Shown piece after piece: positions 1-11,778 of a stretch of 64,000 nucleotides of DNA. A program made the position numbers and the translations under genes. Source of the stretch: Dactylosporangium vinaceum (GTDB lineage Bacteria; Actinomycetota; Actinomycetes; Mycobacteriales; Micromonosporaceae); the NCBI RefSeq assembly GCF_019904175.1, contig NZ_CP061913.1, positions 8,246,001-8,310,000 of the forward strand. The letters run 5' to 3'. The stretch's first letter is position 1, and each line of letters starts with the position of its first letter. The notes under the pieces are model-generated. The model saw only the letters and a program-made list of their open reading frames with translations, ran no database searches and was not told the origin of the DNA.

Positions 1-889
1 GGCGCTGCAGGCGCTGCTCGACAACGGCGACGAGGTGCTGATCCCCTCCCCCGACTACCCGCTGTGGACCGCGTCGGTCTCGCTGTGCGGCGGGCGGCCC
101 GTGCACTACCTGTGTGACGAATCCAACGAGTGGATGCCCGACGTCGACGACATCGCGGCCAAGGTCACATCGCGCACCAAGGCGATCGTCGTGATCAACC
201 CGAACAACCCGACGGGCGCCGTGTACAGCCGGGCGATGCTGGAGCGGATCGCCGAGGTCGCCCGCCGGCACAACCTGATCGTCTTCTCCGACGAGATCTA
301 CGACAAGATCCTCTTCGACGGCGCCACCCACGTCTCCACGGCCGCCGTCGCGCCGGACCTGTTCTCGATCACGTTCAACGGGCTGTCCAAGGCGTACCGG
401 GTCGCCGGCTTCCGCACCGGCTGGATGGTGCTGGCCGGGCCGAAGTCGCACGCGACCTCGTACATCGAGGGGCTCGACGTGCTCGCCAACATGCGGCTGT
501 GCCCCAACGTCCCGACGCAGCACGCGGTGCAGACGGCGCTGGGCGGCTACCAGTCGATCAACGACCTGGTCCTGCCGGGCGGGCGCCTGCTGGCGCAGCG
601 CGACATCGCCTGGGAGATGCTCAACGCCATCCCCGGCGTCTCGTGCGTGAAGCCCCGGGGCGCGCTCTACATGTTCCCTCGCCTTGATCCCGAGGTGTAC
701 CCGATCAAGGACGACCTGCGGTTCGCGCTGGACTTCCTGAAGTCGGAGAAGGTCCTGGTCGTGCAGGGCACCGGCTTCAACTGGCACCACCCGGACCACT
801 TCCGCATCGTCACGCTGCCGCGGGTGGCCGACCTGCAGGATGCGGTGGCCCGCCTCGGGCGCTTCCTCGCCACCTACGTCCAGGACTGA
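1..889 (+). CDS. alaA: alanine aminotransferase (AlaA-type), 5' truncated by the window
   Basis: PLP-dependent class I/II aminotransferase. The open frame already runs at base 2, so the start codon lies outside the window. The visible protein follows E. coli AlaA (YfbQ) closely from the middle of the large domain to the C-terminus: SPDYPLWTA, INPNNPTGAVYS, SDEIYDKIL, the PLP-lysine segment FNGLSKAYRVAGFR and the end segment KPRGALYMFP. The family makes L-alanine from pyruvate with glutamate as amino donor in the cytoplasm. Downstream genes are not functionally linked. Family assignment is secure; exact substrate preference is by homology. Confidence 0.9.
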   Translation, partial: ALQALLDNGDEVLIPSPDYPLWTASVSLCGGRPVHYLCDESNEWMPDVDDIAAKVTSRTKAIVVINPNNPTGAVYSRAMLERIAEVARRHNLIVFSDEIYDKILFDGATHVSTAAVAPDLFSITFNGLSKAYRVAGFRTGWMVLAGPKSHATSYIEGLDVLANMRLCPNVPTQHAVQTALGGYQSINDLVLPGGRLLAQRDIAWEMLNAIPGVSCVKPRGALYMFPRLDPEVYPIKDDLRFALDFLKSEKVLVVQGTGFNWHHPDHFRIVTLPRVADLQDAVARLGRFLATYVQD

Positions 890-1007
890 ACCCGCGGGTT
901 GACGACACTGCGGTGATCTGTTTCCCGACGCCGGGCCCGGCGCGGGATCTCTAACGTCAGACCGGACACCGAACGACCGGCATGACTCTTAGAGGAATAC
1001 ATACATC

Positions 1008-1418
1008 ATGGGCCTTTTCAAGCAGTTCAAGGACATGCGTAACGTCGTCGCCGCGGCGCCGGACATGATCGCGCAGGCGCAGCAGACGAGCGCGGCCGCC
1101 CAGGCGTACGCGGCGCAGGCGCAGGCGTCCTACGGCATGCCCGCCGGCTACGGCTTCGCGCCGGGCGCGCCGGCCGGTGGGATCGCCGCCGGCGACCCGC
1201 GCCTCGCGCCGATCGCCGGGGTCGACCTCACCATGTACGCCCGGATCTCGAAGGCCGCCTCGCAGGAGGGCCTCAACGCCGACGGGCTGGTGCTCAAGGC
1301 GCAGAGCTACGGCGTGTCCGCGCAGGCGTGGCAGGAGGCCGCGACCGGCTGGCCGGCCCGCATGCGCGGCGACATGCAGCTGGCCGTGCACTACGGCAAC
1401 CTGTTCGGCCAGGTCTGA
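1008..1418 (+). CDS. small actinobacterial hypothetical protein, Ala/Gln-rich
   Basis: 136 residues that I do not assign to a named family. The N-terminus (MGLFKQFKDMRNVV) is a short amphipathic helix. It is followed by an Ala/Gln-rich stretch (about residues 25-50), a Gly/Pro/Ala linker and a compact C-terminal part. A purine-rich AGAGGA about 12 bases upstream of the ATG can serve as ribosome-binding site. The next gene starts 5 bases after this stop and begins with a similar helix (MGFFKDVRRLQQQA), so the two look like a translationally coupled pair of related small proteins. Confidence 0.7.
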   Translation: MGLFKQFKDMRNVVAAAPDMIAQAQQTSAAAQAYAAQAQASYGMPAGYGFAPGAPAGGIAAGDPRLAPIAGVDLTMYARISKAASQEGLNADGLVLKAQSYGVSAQAWQEAATGWPARMRGDMQLAVHYGNLFGQV

Positions 1419-1423
1419 GCACC

Positions 1424-1825
1424 GTGGGCTTCTTCAAGGACGTCCGCCGGCTGCAGCAGCAGGCGAACGAGATCAGCCGCACCTACGACCCGGCCGCGCA
1501 GATGCGGGCCGGCATGGCCCAGATGCAGCAGGCCCAGCTGTCGCTGCAGACCCAGACCGCCGACCTGGAGCTGCAGCGCACCGGCACCCCGGGCGCGGCG
1601 ACGGTGCTGGCGCTGGCCGACACCGGCACCCGGATCAACATGGTGCCGCTGGTGCGGCTGACGCTGCTGGTGGAGCACGGGGGCCGGCCGCCGTACCCGG
1701 TCACGACCGAGACGATGCTGCCGCTGCACGCCTCGGCCCAGGCCGGCGTCGGGCAGCGGGTGGCGGTGCTCGTCGACCCGCAGCGGGCCGACCGCGTCCT
1801 GGTCCGCTGGGGCGTGCCGGTCTAA
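1424..1825 (+). CDS. small hypothetical protein, partner of the preceding gene
   Basis: 133 residues from a GTG start 5 bases after the preceding stop. I chose this start because it gives the GFFKDVRRLQQQANEI helix that parallels the upstream protein. A Gln-rich coiled-coil-like stretch (about residues 20-50) is followed by a predicted beta-rich domain (VPLVRLTLLVEHGG to VLVRWGVPV). No catalytic motif is visible. The stop codon overlaps by four bases the stop of the convergent gene on the other strand. Function unknown. Confidence 0.7.
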   Translation: MGFFKDVRRLQQQANEISRTYDPAAQMRAGMAQMQQAQLSLQTQTADLELQRTGTPGAATVLALADTGTRINMVPLVRLTLLVEHGGRPPYPVTTETMLPLHASAQAGVGQRVAVLVDPQRADRVLVRWGVPV

Positions 1826-2478
1826 CGTCCCTTCGGCTCGCGCGGGACGACTTCGACGACGGCGCCGGATGCGGTGTCGACGCGGTAGTGCCGTCCGGCC
1901 GGCAGCGGCCGCTCCAGGGGCCGCACACGCAGTTGCACGCCGTCCGGCGCGATCTCCCGGGCGGCGGCCAGCGCGTAGCCGTCGACGTCCAGGTCCGCGT
2001 CCTCGGCGTCCTCGGTCCGCGACACGGTGAGCGTGAAGCGGATCGCACCGGTGATCGCGTCGAAGACGAGCCGGTAGTGCTCGAGCGTCGCCGTCGCGTA
2101 TCGCGGCAGCACCGGACCCGTCTGGAAGATCAGCCCGTTGACGCCGGCCCAGCCCTGCCCGACGTACACCCGGAAGCTCACCGCCGTGCAGTCGTCGTGC
2201 TCCGCCCGCGACCCGGCCGCGTACTCCCACGCCCCGGTCCCGCCGTGGCGGAACCCGACGAACGAGTGCGCGGCCACCGAGTAGTGCCCCGGCGCCGAGG
2301 GCACCTGCGGAAACGGGTAGGCGGGCGGCCGCACGTCGGACAGGCAGGCGACGGCGAGCACCCGGCAGCGCGGGATCCGCACGATGTGCTCACCGATGAC
2401 GTAGGACTGCGCGGCGGGCGTGACGGAGTAGTCGAGGATGTTGTCGGCGGCGACGTCCGCACTGGCGATGAGGTCCAT
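1822..2478 (-). CDS. hypothetical protein
   Basis: 218 residues starting at MDLIASADVAADN; the longer upstream frame has no coding character. It appears cytoplasmic, with no signal peptide or membrane segment. The middle part is beta-strand-rich and aromatic (GHYSVAAHSFVGFRHG, VYVGQGWAGVNGLIF). I do not recognise the family. It is divergent from the kinase-fold gene on the right, across a gap of about 70 bases. Confidence 0.6.
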   Translation of the reverse strand: MDLIASADVAADNILDYSVTPAAQSYVIGEHIVRIPRCRVLAVACLSDVRPPAYPFPQVPSAPGHYSVAAHSFVGFRHGGTGAWEYAAGSRAEHDDCTAVSFRVYVGQGWAGVNGLIFQTGPVLPRYATATLEHYRLVFDAITGAIRFTLTVSRTEDAEDADLDVDGYALAAAREIAPDGVQLRVRPLERPLPAGRHYRVDTASGAVVEVVPREPKGR

Positions 2479-2551
2479 CCGGCCGTTGTAGCCCCGGTTC
2501 GGCGCCGTTACCCGCGACTGGCGTCTATACGACGTGCCATATCGTGAGTCG

Positions 2552-3286
2552 ATGGGGTGGGAGGCGCTCGGGCAGTGGGGTGCGGACGCCGAGCGGGTCG
2601 AGCGGCTGGCCGGTGGTGTCGCCAACGACGTGTGGAGCGTGCGGGTCGGGGGCCGGCTCGCGGTCGGTCGGCTGGGCTCGCGCAGCGACGCGGACCTCGC
2701 GTGGGAGACCGGGCTGCTGGAGCACCTGGACCGCTCGGGGTTGACGGTGCCGGTGCCGATCCCCACCGCGGACGGGCGGCTGTTCGCCGGTGGGCTGGTG
2801 GTGATGACGTTCGTGGAGGGCGGGCCGCCCACGACGGCCGGCGACTGGCGGCGGGTGGCCGACGTGCTGCGGGAGCTGCACCGGCTGACGCTCGGGTGGC
2901 CGCAGCGGCCGGGGTGGCGCTCGTCCGGCGACCTGCTGCACGTCGTCCGCGGCACGCGGGTCGACCTCGACGCCATGCCCGCGGAGGCGGTCGCCCGCTG
3001 CCGGGCCGCGTGGGCGCGGCTCGCCGGGCGGCCGACGTGTGTCGTGCACGGCAATCCGGCCAATCCGGGCAACGTCCGGGTGACCGCGCAGCGGGTCGCG
3101 CTCATCGACTGGGACGAGACCCACGTCGACGTGCCCGACCTGGACCTGGTGCTGCCGGGCAACGCGGCCGGGCTCGACGACGCCGCGCTCGACGTCGCCG
3201 GGCAGGCGTCGGCGGCCTGGGAGGCCGCCGTCTGCTGGGGTGACGACTACGCCGTGCGCCGCCTGGCCGAGGTCCGGACCGCCTGA
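2552..3286 (+). CDS. aminoglycoside phosphotransferase (APH)-family protein with altered catalytic loop
   Basis: About 244 residues with the APH/choline-kinase fold. The N-lobe shows a Gly-rich start (AGGVANDVWSVRV) and an ETGLLEHLDRSG helix. The C-lobe has a Brenner-type loop, VHGNPANPGNV, and a metal-binding IDWDETHVDVPD segment. Active family members usually have HGD at the loop; here the catalytic Asp position reads Asn. Activity is therefore doubtful, or the substrate chemistry differs. An in-frame GTG at 2534 is an alternative start. A TATACG box at 2526-2531 could be a -10 element. Confidence 0.75.
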   Translation: MGWEALGQWGADAERVERLAGGVANDVWSVRVGGRLAVGRLGSRSDADLAWETGLLEHLDRSGLTVPVPIPTADGRLFAGGLVVMTFVEGGPPTTAGDWRRVADVLRELHRLTLGWPQRPGWRSSGDLLHVVRGTRVDLDAMPAEAVARCRAAWARLAGRPTCVVHGNPANPGNVRVTAQRVALIDWDETHVDVPDLDLVLPGNAAGLDDAALDVAGQASAAWEAAVCWGDDYAVRRLAEVRTA

Positions 3287-3303
3287 ATCCGGCGGCCGGG
3301 CCG

Positions 3304-4185
3304 CTACCAGGCGCCGGTGGCCGAGGGCCCGGCCTGGCCGCCGCGGCGGCGCAGGTACTTCTCGAACTCCTGGGCGATCTCGTCGCCGGAGAGGGGTTGC
3401 AGGCCGGCGTCGCCGGAGCGCTCCTCCAGCTCACGGACGTACTCGGCCAGCTCGGCGTCCTGCTCGGCGGCCTGCTTGAGCCGCTCCTCCCACTCCGCCG
3501 ACTCCTTGGCCAGGTCGCCGGTGGGCACGGGGATGTCCAGGATCTCCTCGACCCGGTGGAGCAGGGCGAGGGTGGCCTTCGGGCACGGCGGGTTGTTAGC
3601 GTAGTGGGGCACGTGCACCCAGAACGACACCGCTTCGAGGTCCGCGCGCAGGCAGGCGTCGTGCAGGACACCCACGATGCCGGTGGGGCCCTCGTAACGC
3701 GTGGGGATGAGGCCCAGGCGCTCGATGGTCTCCGCCGACGCTCCCGACGGCGCCGAACCGCTGACGGGCAGGGCTCGGGTGTACGGCACGTCGGCGAGCA
3801 GCGCGCCGAGGAGGACGACCCGGCTCACCTCGAGGGAGTGGCAGACCTCGAGGACCTCCTCGCAGAACGTGCGCCAGCGCATGCTCGGCTCGATCCCGCG
3901 GATCAGGACGATGTCGCGCTCGGCCTCCGGCGGGCGGGCCACCGAGAACCGGGTCGTGGGCCACTCGATGCGCCTGGTCTCGCCGTCGGACATGACCACT
4001 GTGGGCCGGTTGACCTGGAAGTCGTAGAAGTCCTCGGGGTCGAGCGAGGCGATGGTCTCCGCACCCCACTCCTGCTCGAGATGCTCGACGACGGCGGTCG
4101 ACGCATCGGCAGCGTCGTTCCACCCTTCGAACGCGGCAATCGCGACAGGGGAGCGCAACACGGGCAGGCCGTCGAACTCGGTCAC
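3304..4185 (-). CDS. PAC2 family protein
   Basis: 293 residues from a GTG start (MTEFDGLPVLRSP). It belongs to the PAC2 (proteasome assembly chaperone 2-like) family that is widespread in actinobacteria; AAFEGWNDAADAST near the N-terminus and LLGALLADVPYTR in the middle are typical. No enzymatic activity is established for the bacterial members. In mycobacteria a PAC2 gene also lies close to metH and mshC, as here, which supports the assignment. The C-terminal third (about residues 215-285) is Glu-rich and probably helical. Confidence 0.85.
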   Translation of the reverse strand: MTEFDGLPVLRSPVAIAAFEGWNDAADASTAVVEHLEQEWGAETIASLDPEDFYDFQVNRPTVVMSDGETRRIEWPTTRFSVARPPEAERDIVLIRGIEPSMRWRTFCEEVLEVCHSLEVSRVVLLGALLADVPYTRALPVSGSAPSGASAETIERLGLIPTRYEGPTGIVGVLHDACLRADLEAVSFWVHVPHYANNPPCPKATLALLHRVEEILDIPVPTGDLAKESAEWEERLKQAAEQDAELAEYVRELEERSGDAGLQPLSGDEIAQEFEKYLRRRGGQAGPSATGAW

Positions 4186-4343
4186 GGTCCCAGCCTACGT
4201 GGATGCCCGCGCAATGGCTTGCCAGCCTCGCGGGAGCGACCCAGATGAGAATGGATACACCCCGGTAACCCTGCGCGACGGGGCTCGGGTGATCTGTCAC
4301 GCCCCGTAGCAGGGTTCACAAGATCTCCCGATAGCATCCGGGA

Positions 4344-5990
4344 ATGCGAAACGGACGCAGGTCCTGGCTGCTCGCCTTCTCGGCGTTTTTCCTGGTCTTC
4401 GGCGCGTGGTGCTTCGCCGCGCCGTTCGACGGGCCCGCCGACGAGGTCCAGCACACCATCCGGGCCGCCGGGGTCGCCTCGTTCGACCCGGGGCAGATCT
4501 TCGCGGCTCCCGCGGTGGTGCCTGACGCGTTCGAAAAGCCCGGTATGGGGGCATATCAGCGGGTTCCGGAGGGTATGCAGGCGCACGCCGTGTGCTTCGG
4601 GTTCAAGCCCCAGGTCAGCGCGGCCTGTGCGGCCGGGCTCCGGGGCGGGCCGATCGGCGAGGTGCCCACCAGCGCCGGGCGGTACAACCCGCTGTACTAC
4701 TTCGCGGTCGGGGTGCCGCTGCGGCTCCTGCCGAACTGGGGCGGGCTGGTCGTGGCCCGGCTGATCAGCTCGGCCATCTGCGCCGCGCTGCTCGCCTCCG
4801 CGTTCGTGTCGCTGCTGCGCTGGTCGCGCTACGGGCTCACGGCGGCGGCGCTGCTCGGCGTGGCCACGCCCATGCTGGCCCACCTGGCCGGCGGGGTGAA
4901 CCCGAACTCGGTGGAGATCGCGGCCGGGATCGCGTTCTTCGCCGCCGGCATCCCGCTGCTGCTCGAACCGCCCGACCTCGTGGCCAAACGGCCCCTGGTG
5001 ACGCTGCTCGGGATCAGCTCCGTGCTGCTGCTGACGCTGCGCTCGGCCGGGCCGGCCTGGTTCGCGTTCGCCTTCTTCGCGCTCGCCGTGCCGGTCCGGT
5101 GGGGGTGGCTGCGTGAGTACTGGCGGCTGCTGCGGGTCAAGCTGTGGACCGCCGGGGTCGTGCTGGCCGCGGTGCTCTCGGCCGCCTGGATCGTCGGCAT
5201 GAAGACCGGTGAGCTCGTGCCGCCGCCGCCGGGGCTGTACGAGTTCAAGACCGGGGAAGCCATCGCGATCTACATCAACAGCTGGTGGATCTACCTCGAG
5301 GGCATGATCGGCGTCGCCGGCTGGTTCGACGTGCTCCTGTGGTCGCCGTTCTACCTCGTATGGGCGCTGATCGTCGGCGGGCTCGTCGTCCTCGGGGGCA
5401 TGTTCGGCGACTGGACCATGCGCTGGCGATACCTCGTCATCCTGCTCGGCGGGGTCGCGCTGCCCGGGTTCCTGCAGGTGACCCAGGCCAACATGACCGG
5501 TTTCATCATCAACGGGCGGTACATGCTGCCGCTGCTGGCCGGGCTGCCGCTGCTGGCCGCGTGGACCCTGGAGCGCCGGCTCTTCGACGCGGCCCAGGCC
5601 CGGACCGTCGCCCGGACGATGACAATTTTCTTGCTCCCGGTACACCTGGTGCTGCTGGTCTGGGCCATGGTGCGGTGGCAGCGCGGGCTGCCGACGAACG
5701 CCGGGGTCGGCTGGTTCAACCCGCTCAAGGGCGACTGGCACCCGCCGACCGGCTCGGTCACCCCGCTGCTGATCATGGTCGTTGGGCTGCTGTTCGTCGC
5801 CGCCGTCTTCTGGCGCGTCCCGCACGACGAGTTCGTCACGCCGCTCGGCCGCGGGGAGGCGCCGGCGCTGGAGCCGGCCGGCAAAAGCGTGACCGAGAAC
5901 CCCGACGTTCCCAGCCAGCGGGAGACCGGTACCGATACGTGGCGGGAATCGCGTACGCCCGGAGAAGATTCACCTAAGAAGGCCCGATAG
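4344..5990 (+). CDS. DUF2142-type polytopic membrane protein
   Basis: 548 residues. It has an N-terminal membrane anchor (LLAFSAFFLVFGAWCFAAPF), then the conserved acidic/His segment DEVQHTIRA in the first external loop. Roughly ten further hydrophobic helices follow, and the C-terminal tail is hydrophilic. This layout matches DUF2142 proteins, which resemble GT-C glycosyltransferases of cell-envelope polysaccharide synthesis; the actual donor and acceptor are unknown. It ends 10 bases before metH, so it could be cotranscribed with it, although no functional link is apparent. Confidence 0.8.
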   Translation: MRNGRRSWLLAFSAFFLVFGAWCFAAPFDGPADEVQHTIRAAGVASFDPGQIFAAPAVVPDAFEKPGMGAYQRVPEGMQAHAVCFGFKPQVSAACAAGLRGGPIGEVPTSAGRYNPLYYFAVGVPLRLLPNWGGLVVARLISSAICAALLASAFVSLLRWSRYGLTAAALLGVATPMLAHLAGGVNPNSVEIAAGIAFFAAGIPLLLEPPDLVAKRPLVTLLGISSVLLLTLRSAGPAWFAFAFFALAVPVRWGWLREYWRLLRVKLWTAGVVLAAVLSAAWIVGMKTGELVPPPPGLYEFKTGEAIAIYINSWWIYLEGMIGVAGWFDVLLWSPFYLVWALIVGGLVVLGGMFGDWTMRWRYLVILLGGVALPGFLQVTQANMTGFIINGRYMLPLLAGLPLLAAWTLERRLFDAAQARTVARTMTIFLLPVHLVLLVWAMVRWQRGLPTNAGVGWFNPLKGDWHPPTGSVTPLLIMVVGLLFVAAVFWRVPHDEFVTPLGRGEAPALEPAGKSVTENPDVPSQRETGTDTWRESRTPGEDSPKKAR

Positions 5991-6000
5991 CCTTTGGGGT

Positions 6001-9513
<3,513 letters not shown>

Positions 9514-9520
9514 CCGGACC

Positions 9521-9570
9521 GGGGCGCCGGCGGCGGGTTCACGCGCAAGCGACACCCCGCCGCCGGCCCC
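9521..9570 (+). terminator. GC-rich hairpin downstream of metH
   Basis: Inverted repeat CCGGCGGCGGG (9527-9537) / CCCGCCGCCGG (9556-9566), extended outwards by GGGG/CCCC, 8 bases behind the metH stop. There is no U-tract, as is usual for actinomycete terminators. Confidence 0.6.
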
Positions 9571-9636
9571 AACCTCCGACCGGCTGGACTGGTCGCCGAA
9601 TCGTCACGACGCAGGTTGCCCGGCGGTGCCGTTCTA

Positions 9637-10122
9637 TCAGCGACTGCGCTGCGCGTCGGGCGGGATCCAGGGGCTTGGCTCGGTGGCCCAGCCGGCGTCG
9701 TAGCGCCGCACCGCGTCGACGAACTCCACCGGCGGCCGGTAGTCGTGCGCGGTGACGTAATGCCAGACCAGTGCCGGCGCCGCGAACATCACGCCCGGCC
9801 GGGCCGGGACCCTGATCTCGTAGTACGCCAGCCAGCCCCGGCCGGGCCGCGGATCGGCGATCGTGTTCGCGTCCGGCGGGCAGAACTCGCAGTCGTGGAG
9901 GCCGCGATACTCGTTGACCGGCGGGTGGCCGACGACGTCGAGCAGCGCGTCAGCGAACCAGTCCGGGACCGCACCCCGGCCGAACGGTTGCGACGCGTCC
10001 AGCCAGCCGACGTTGAGCCGCTCGTACCGCGGACGGTAACGCACATTGCCCCGTCCGTACCCGACGGTGTCGTGGTCGGAGTCCCCATACATGTAGGGCG
10101 TCAGATCCGCGAAGTAGGCCAC
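9637..10122 (-). CDS. hypothetical protein
   Basis: 161 residues from a GTG start (MAYFADLTPYMYGD). Conserved-looking features are the aromatic N-terminus, PRYERLNVGWLD in the middle and an HDCEFCPPDAN cluster that could bind metal. No signal peptide or membrane segment is visible. I know similar small 'YFADLTPY' proteins in actinobacteria only as uncharacterised. It is divergent from the GntR regulator to its right, so it may share that regulator's control region. Confidence 0.65.
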   Translation of the reverse strand: MAYFADLTPYMYGDSDHDTVGYGRGNVRYRPRYERLNVGWLDASQPFGRGAVPDWFADALLDVVGHPPVNEYRGLHDCEFCPPDANTIADPRPGRGWLAYYEIRVPARPGVMFAAPALVWHYVTAHDYRPPVEFVDAVRRYDAGWATEPSPWIPPDAQRSR

Positions 10123-10199
10123 GAGGCAAGGTACTCGCTGCGTTTGACCGGCTGCCGCTGCCATCAGGCGAGTTGCCGGCAATTTGGTCGAACACGTTG

Positions 10200-10215
10200 C
10201 CTAGAGCGTCCTAGG
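10200..10215. promoter_or_regulatory. inverted repeat, candidate GntR operator
   Basis: CCTAG (10200-10204) and CTAGG (10211-10215) separated by six bases lie 17 bases before the GntR start, and a further GCTAG follows. The position between two divergent genes suits autoregulation. This is inferred from sequence only. Confidence 0.35.
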
Positions 10216-10232
10216 AGGCTAGTTTAGGCCCC

Positions 10233-11027
10233 ATGACGATCAATCCGGGGGCCGCCGAGTTTCCGCATCGGCAGATCGGGGCGCAGATCCGGGCGCAGAT
10301 CCAGCGCGGGGACTGGGCGCCCGGTGAGCGGCTGCCGTCGATTCCGGCCCTGGCCGCGCAGTACGGGGTGGCCAAGCAGACGGTGCAGCGGACCATCGAC
10401 CAGCTGCGGATCGAGGGCCTGCTGATCACGCGGCCGGGGTCGGGGACGTTCGTGCGCGGCACCAAGCGGCGGATGAACCGGCTCTCCCGTGGCCGCTACG
10501 GCTCGCAGCGCGGCTACCACGCGGAGCTCGCGGCCCGGTACCGGCAGCATCTGATGATCGTGGCGCAGATGCCGGCGCCGGCCGAGGTGGCGGAGGCGTT
10601 CGGGCTCGATGCCGGGGCGCCGCTGCTCGTTCGGCGGCATCTCGTGCGGACCGGGGATTCGCCGGTCGAGGTCGGGGCGTCCTGGTTTCGGCCGAACGAC
10701 GTCCGCGGCACCTCGATCGAGCGGCCCGACATCTTCGACCGGCCGCTCTACCAGGAGGTGGAGGACGAGCTCGGCCGGCGCTACGCCAGCGCCCGCGACC
10801 AGGTCAGCGCCCGTCTGCCCTCGCGCGAGGAGGCCGAGCTGCTGCAGATCCGGCCGGACACCCCGGTGCTCGTACTCCTGCACGTCGCCTACGACGAGGA
10901 CCACAAGGTGCTCGAGGTCGCCCAGGCGGCCTGGCCGGGGCCGATGACGCAACTGACCGAGGAGTACCGCATCCCCGCCCCCCGCCCCGGCCTGCCCGAA
11001 GACGAACCGGGCATGGCCCTGGGCTGA
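10233..11027 (+). CDS. GntR family transcriptional regulator (HutC/UTRA subfamily)
   Basis: 264 residues. The N-terminal winged helix-turn-helix (about residues 10-80) contains the classic APGERLPSIPALAAQYGVAK and GLLITRPGSGTFVRG. The C-terminal UTRA effector domain (about 95-250) shows APLLVRRHLVR and LLQIRPDTPVLVLLHVAYDE. These proteins bind operators as dimers and release DNA upon binding a small ligand, which cannot be predicted here. An AGGAGG lies 14 bases before the ATG, slightly far for a ribosome-binding site. Confidence 0.92.
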   Translation: MTINPGAAEFPHRQIGAQIRAQIQRGDWAPGERLPSIPALAAQYGVAKQTVQRTIDQLRIEGLLITRPGSGTFVRGTKRRMNRLSRGRYGSQRGYHAELAARYRQHLMIVAQMPAPAEVAEAFGLDAGAPLLVRRHLVRTGDSPVEVGASWFRPNDVRGTSIERPDIFDRPLYQEVEDELGRRYASARDQVSARLPSREEAELLQIRPDTPVLVLLHVAYDEDHKVLEVAQAAWPGPMTQLTEEYRIPAPRPGLPEDEPGMALG

Positions 11028-11127
11028 GCGGGGACGAGCCGAAACCACAGCAGAGCCGAGACCGCCGAAGCGCCGGGACCGAGACCGAGACCGCCGGCGA
11101 GGCCGAGTCTGCCGGAAGCGCCGGGTG

Positions 11128-11739
11128 TCACCCGGGTGGTGTCGCCTCCGGCCGGGCCTTCTGCGGGTAGATCGTCTCGTGCCGGGCCAGCATCGCCACG
11201 AACTCGCCGATCTTGCGCGAGCGGGTCTCGGCCCGCTTGACGGCGTTGACCCGGTAGATGAGCGCGAACCGGTTGGTCTTGGTGAGCACGTCGAACATGG
11301 CCTGGGCCTGCGGCTCGGCGGCGATCGCGGCGGCCAGGTCGGGCGGCACCTCCGCCTCGGAGGGCGGTGCGTAGGCCGCCGCCCACCGCCCGTCCGCCTT
11401 CGCCGCCTCGACCGCGGCGATGCCCGCCGGCCGCATGAGGCCCTGCGCCTCCAGGCGGGCCACGTGCGTGACGTTGCGCTGCGACCAGGCGCTGCGCGGC
11501 GAGCGCGGGGTGTAGCGGATCCAGGAGATCTCGGCGTCGCCCTTGCGGGCCTGCCCGTCGATCCAGCCGACGCACAGCGCCTCGTCGACCGCCTGCTGCC
11601 AGGTCAGCGTGGTGACGGTGCCGCCCTTCTTCCCCAGCGCCAGCCAGACCCCGGGCGAGGTGGTGTGGTTGGCGGCCAGCCACGCCCGCAGGGCATCGGC
11701 GTCCGCGACGATCAGCTCATCCAGCTCCGCTCCAGGCAC
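11128..11739 (-). CDS. YdeI/OmdA-type protein
   Basis: 203 residues from GTG at 11739 (VPGAELDELIVADADALRAW). It shows the pattern of the YdeI/OmpD-associated family: GVWLALGKKGG, ALCVGWIDGQARKGD, TPRSPRSAWSQRNV and a C-terminal helical part with YRVNAVKRAETRSRKIGEFV. Proteins of this family have been linked to resistance against antimicrobial peptides in enterobacteria; the biochemical role is unknown. It is divergent from the LAL regulator to its right, with only about 40 bases between them. Confidence 0.8.
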   Translation of the reverse strand: MPGAELDELIVADADALRAWLAANHTTSPGVWLALGKKGGTVTTLTWQQAVDEALCVGWIDGQARKGDAEISWIRYTPRSPRSAWSQRNVTHVARLEAQGLMRPAGIAAVEAAKADGRWAAAYAPPSEAEVPPDLAAAIAAEPQAQAMFDVLTKTNRFALIYRVNAVKRAETRSRKIGEFVAMLARHETIYPQKARPEATPPG

Positions 11740-11778
11740 AAGCAGCAGGCTAGACGAGGGGTCTGACAAAATCGGCGG

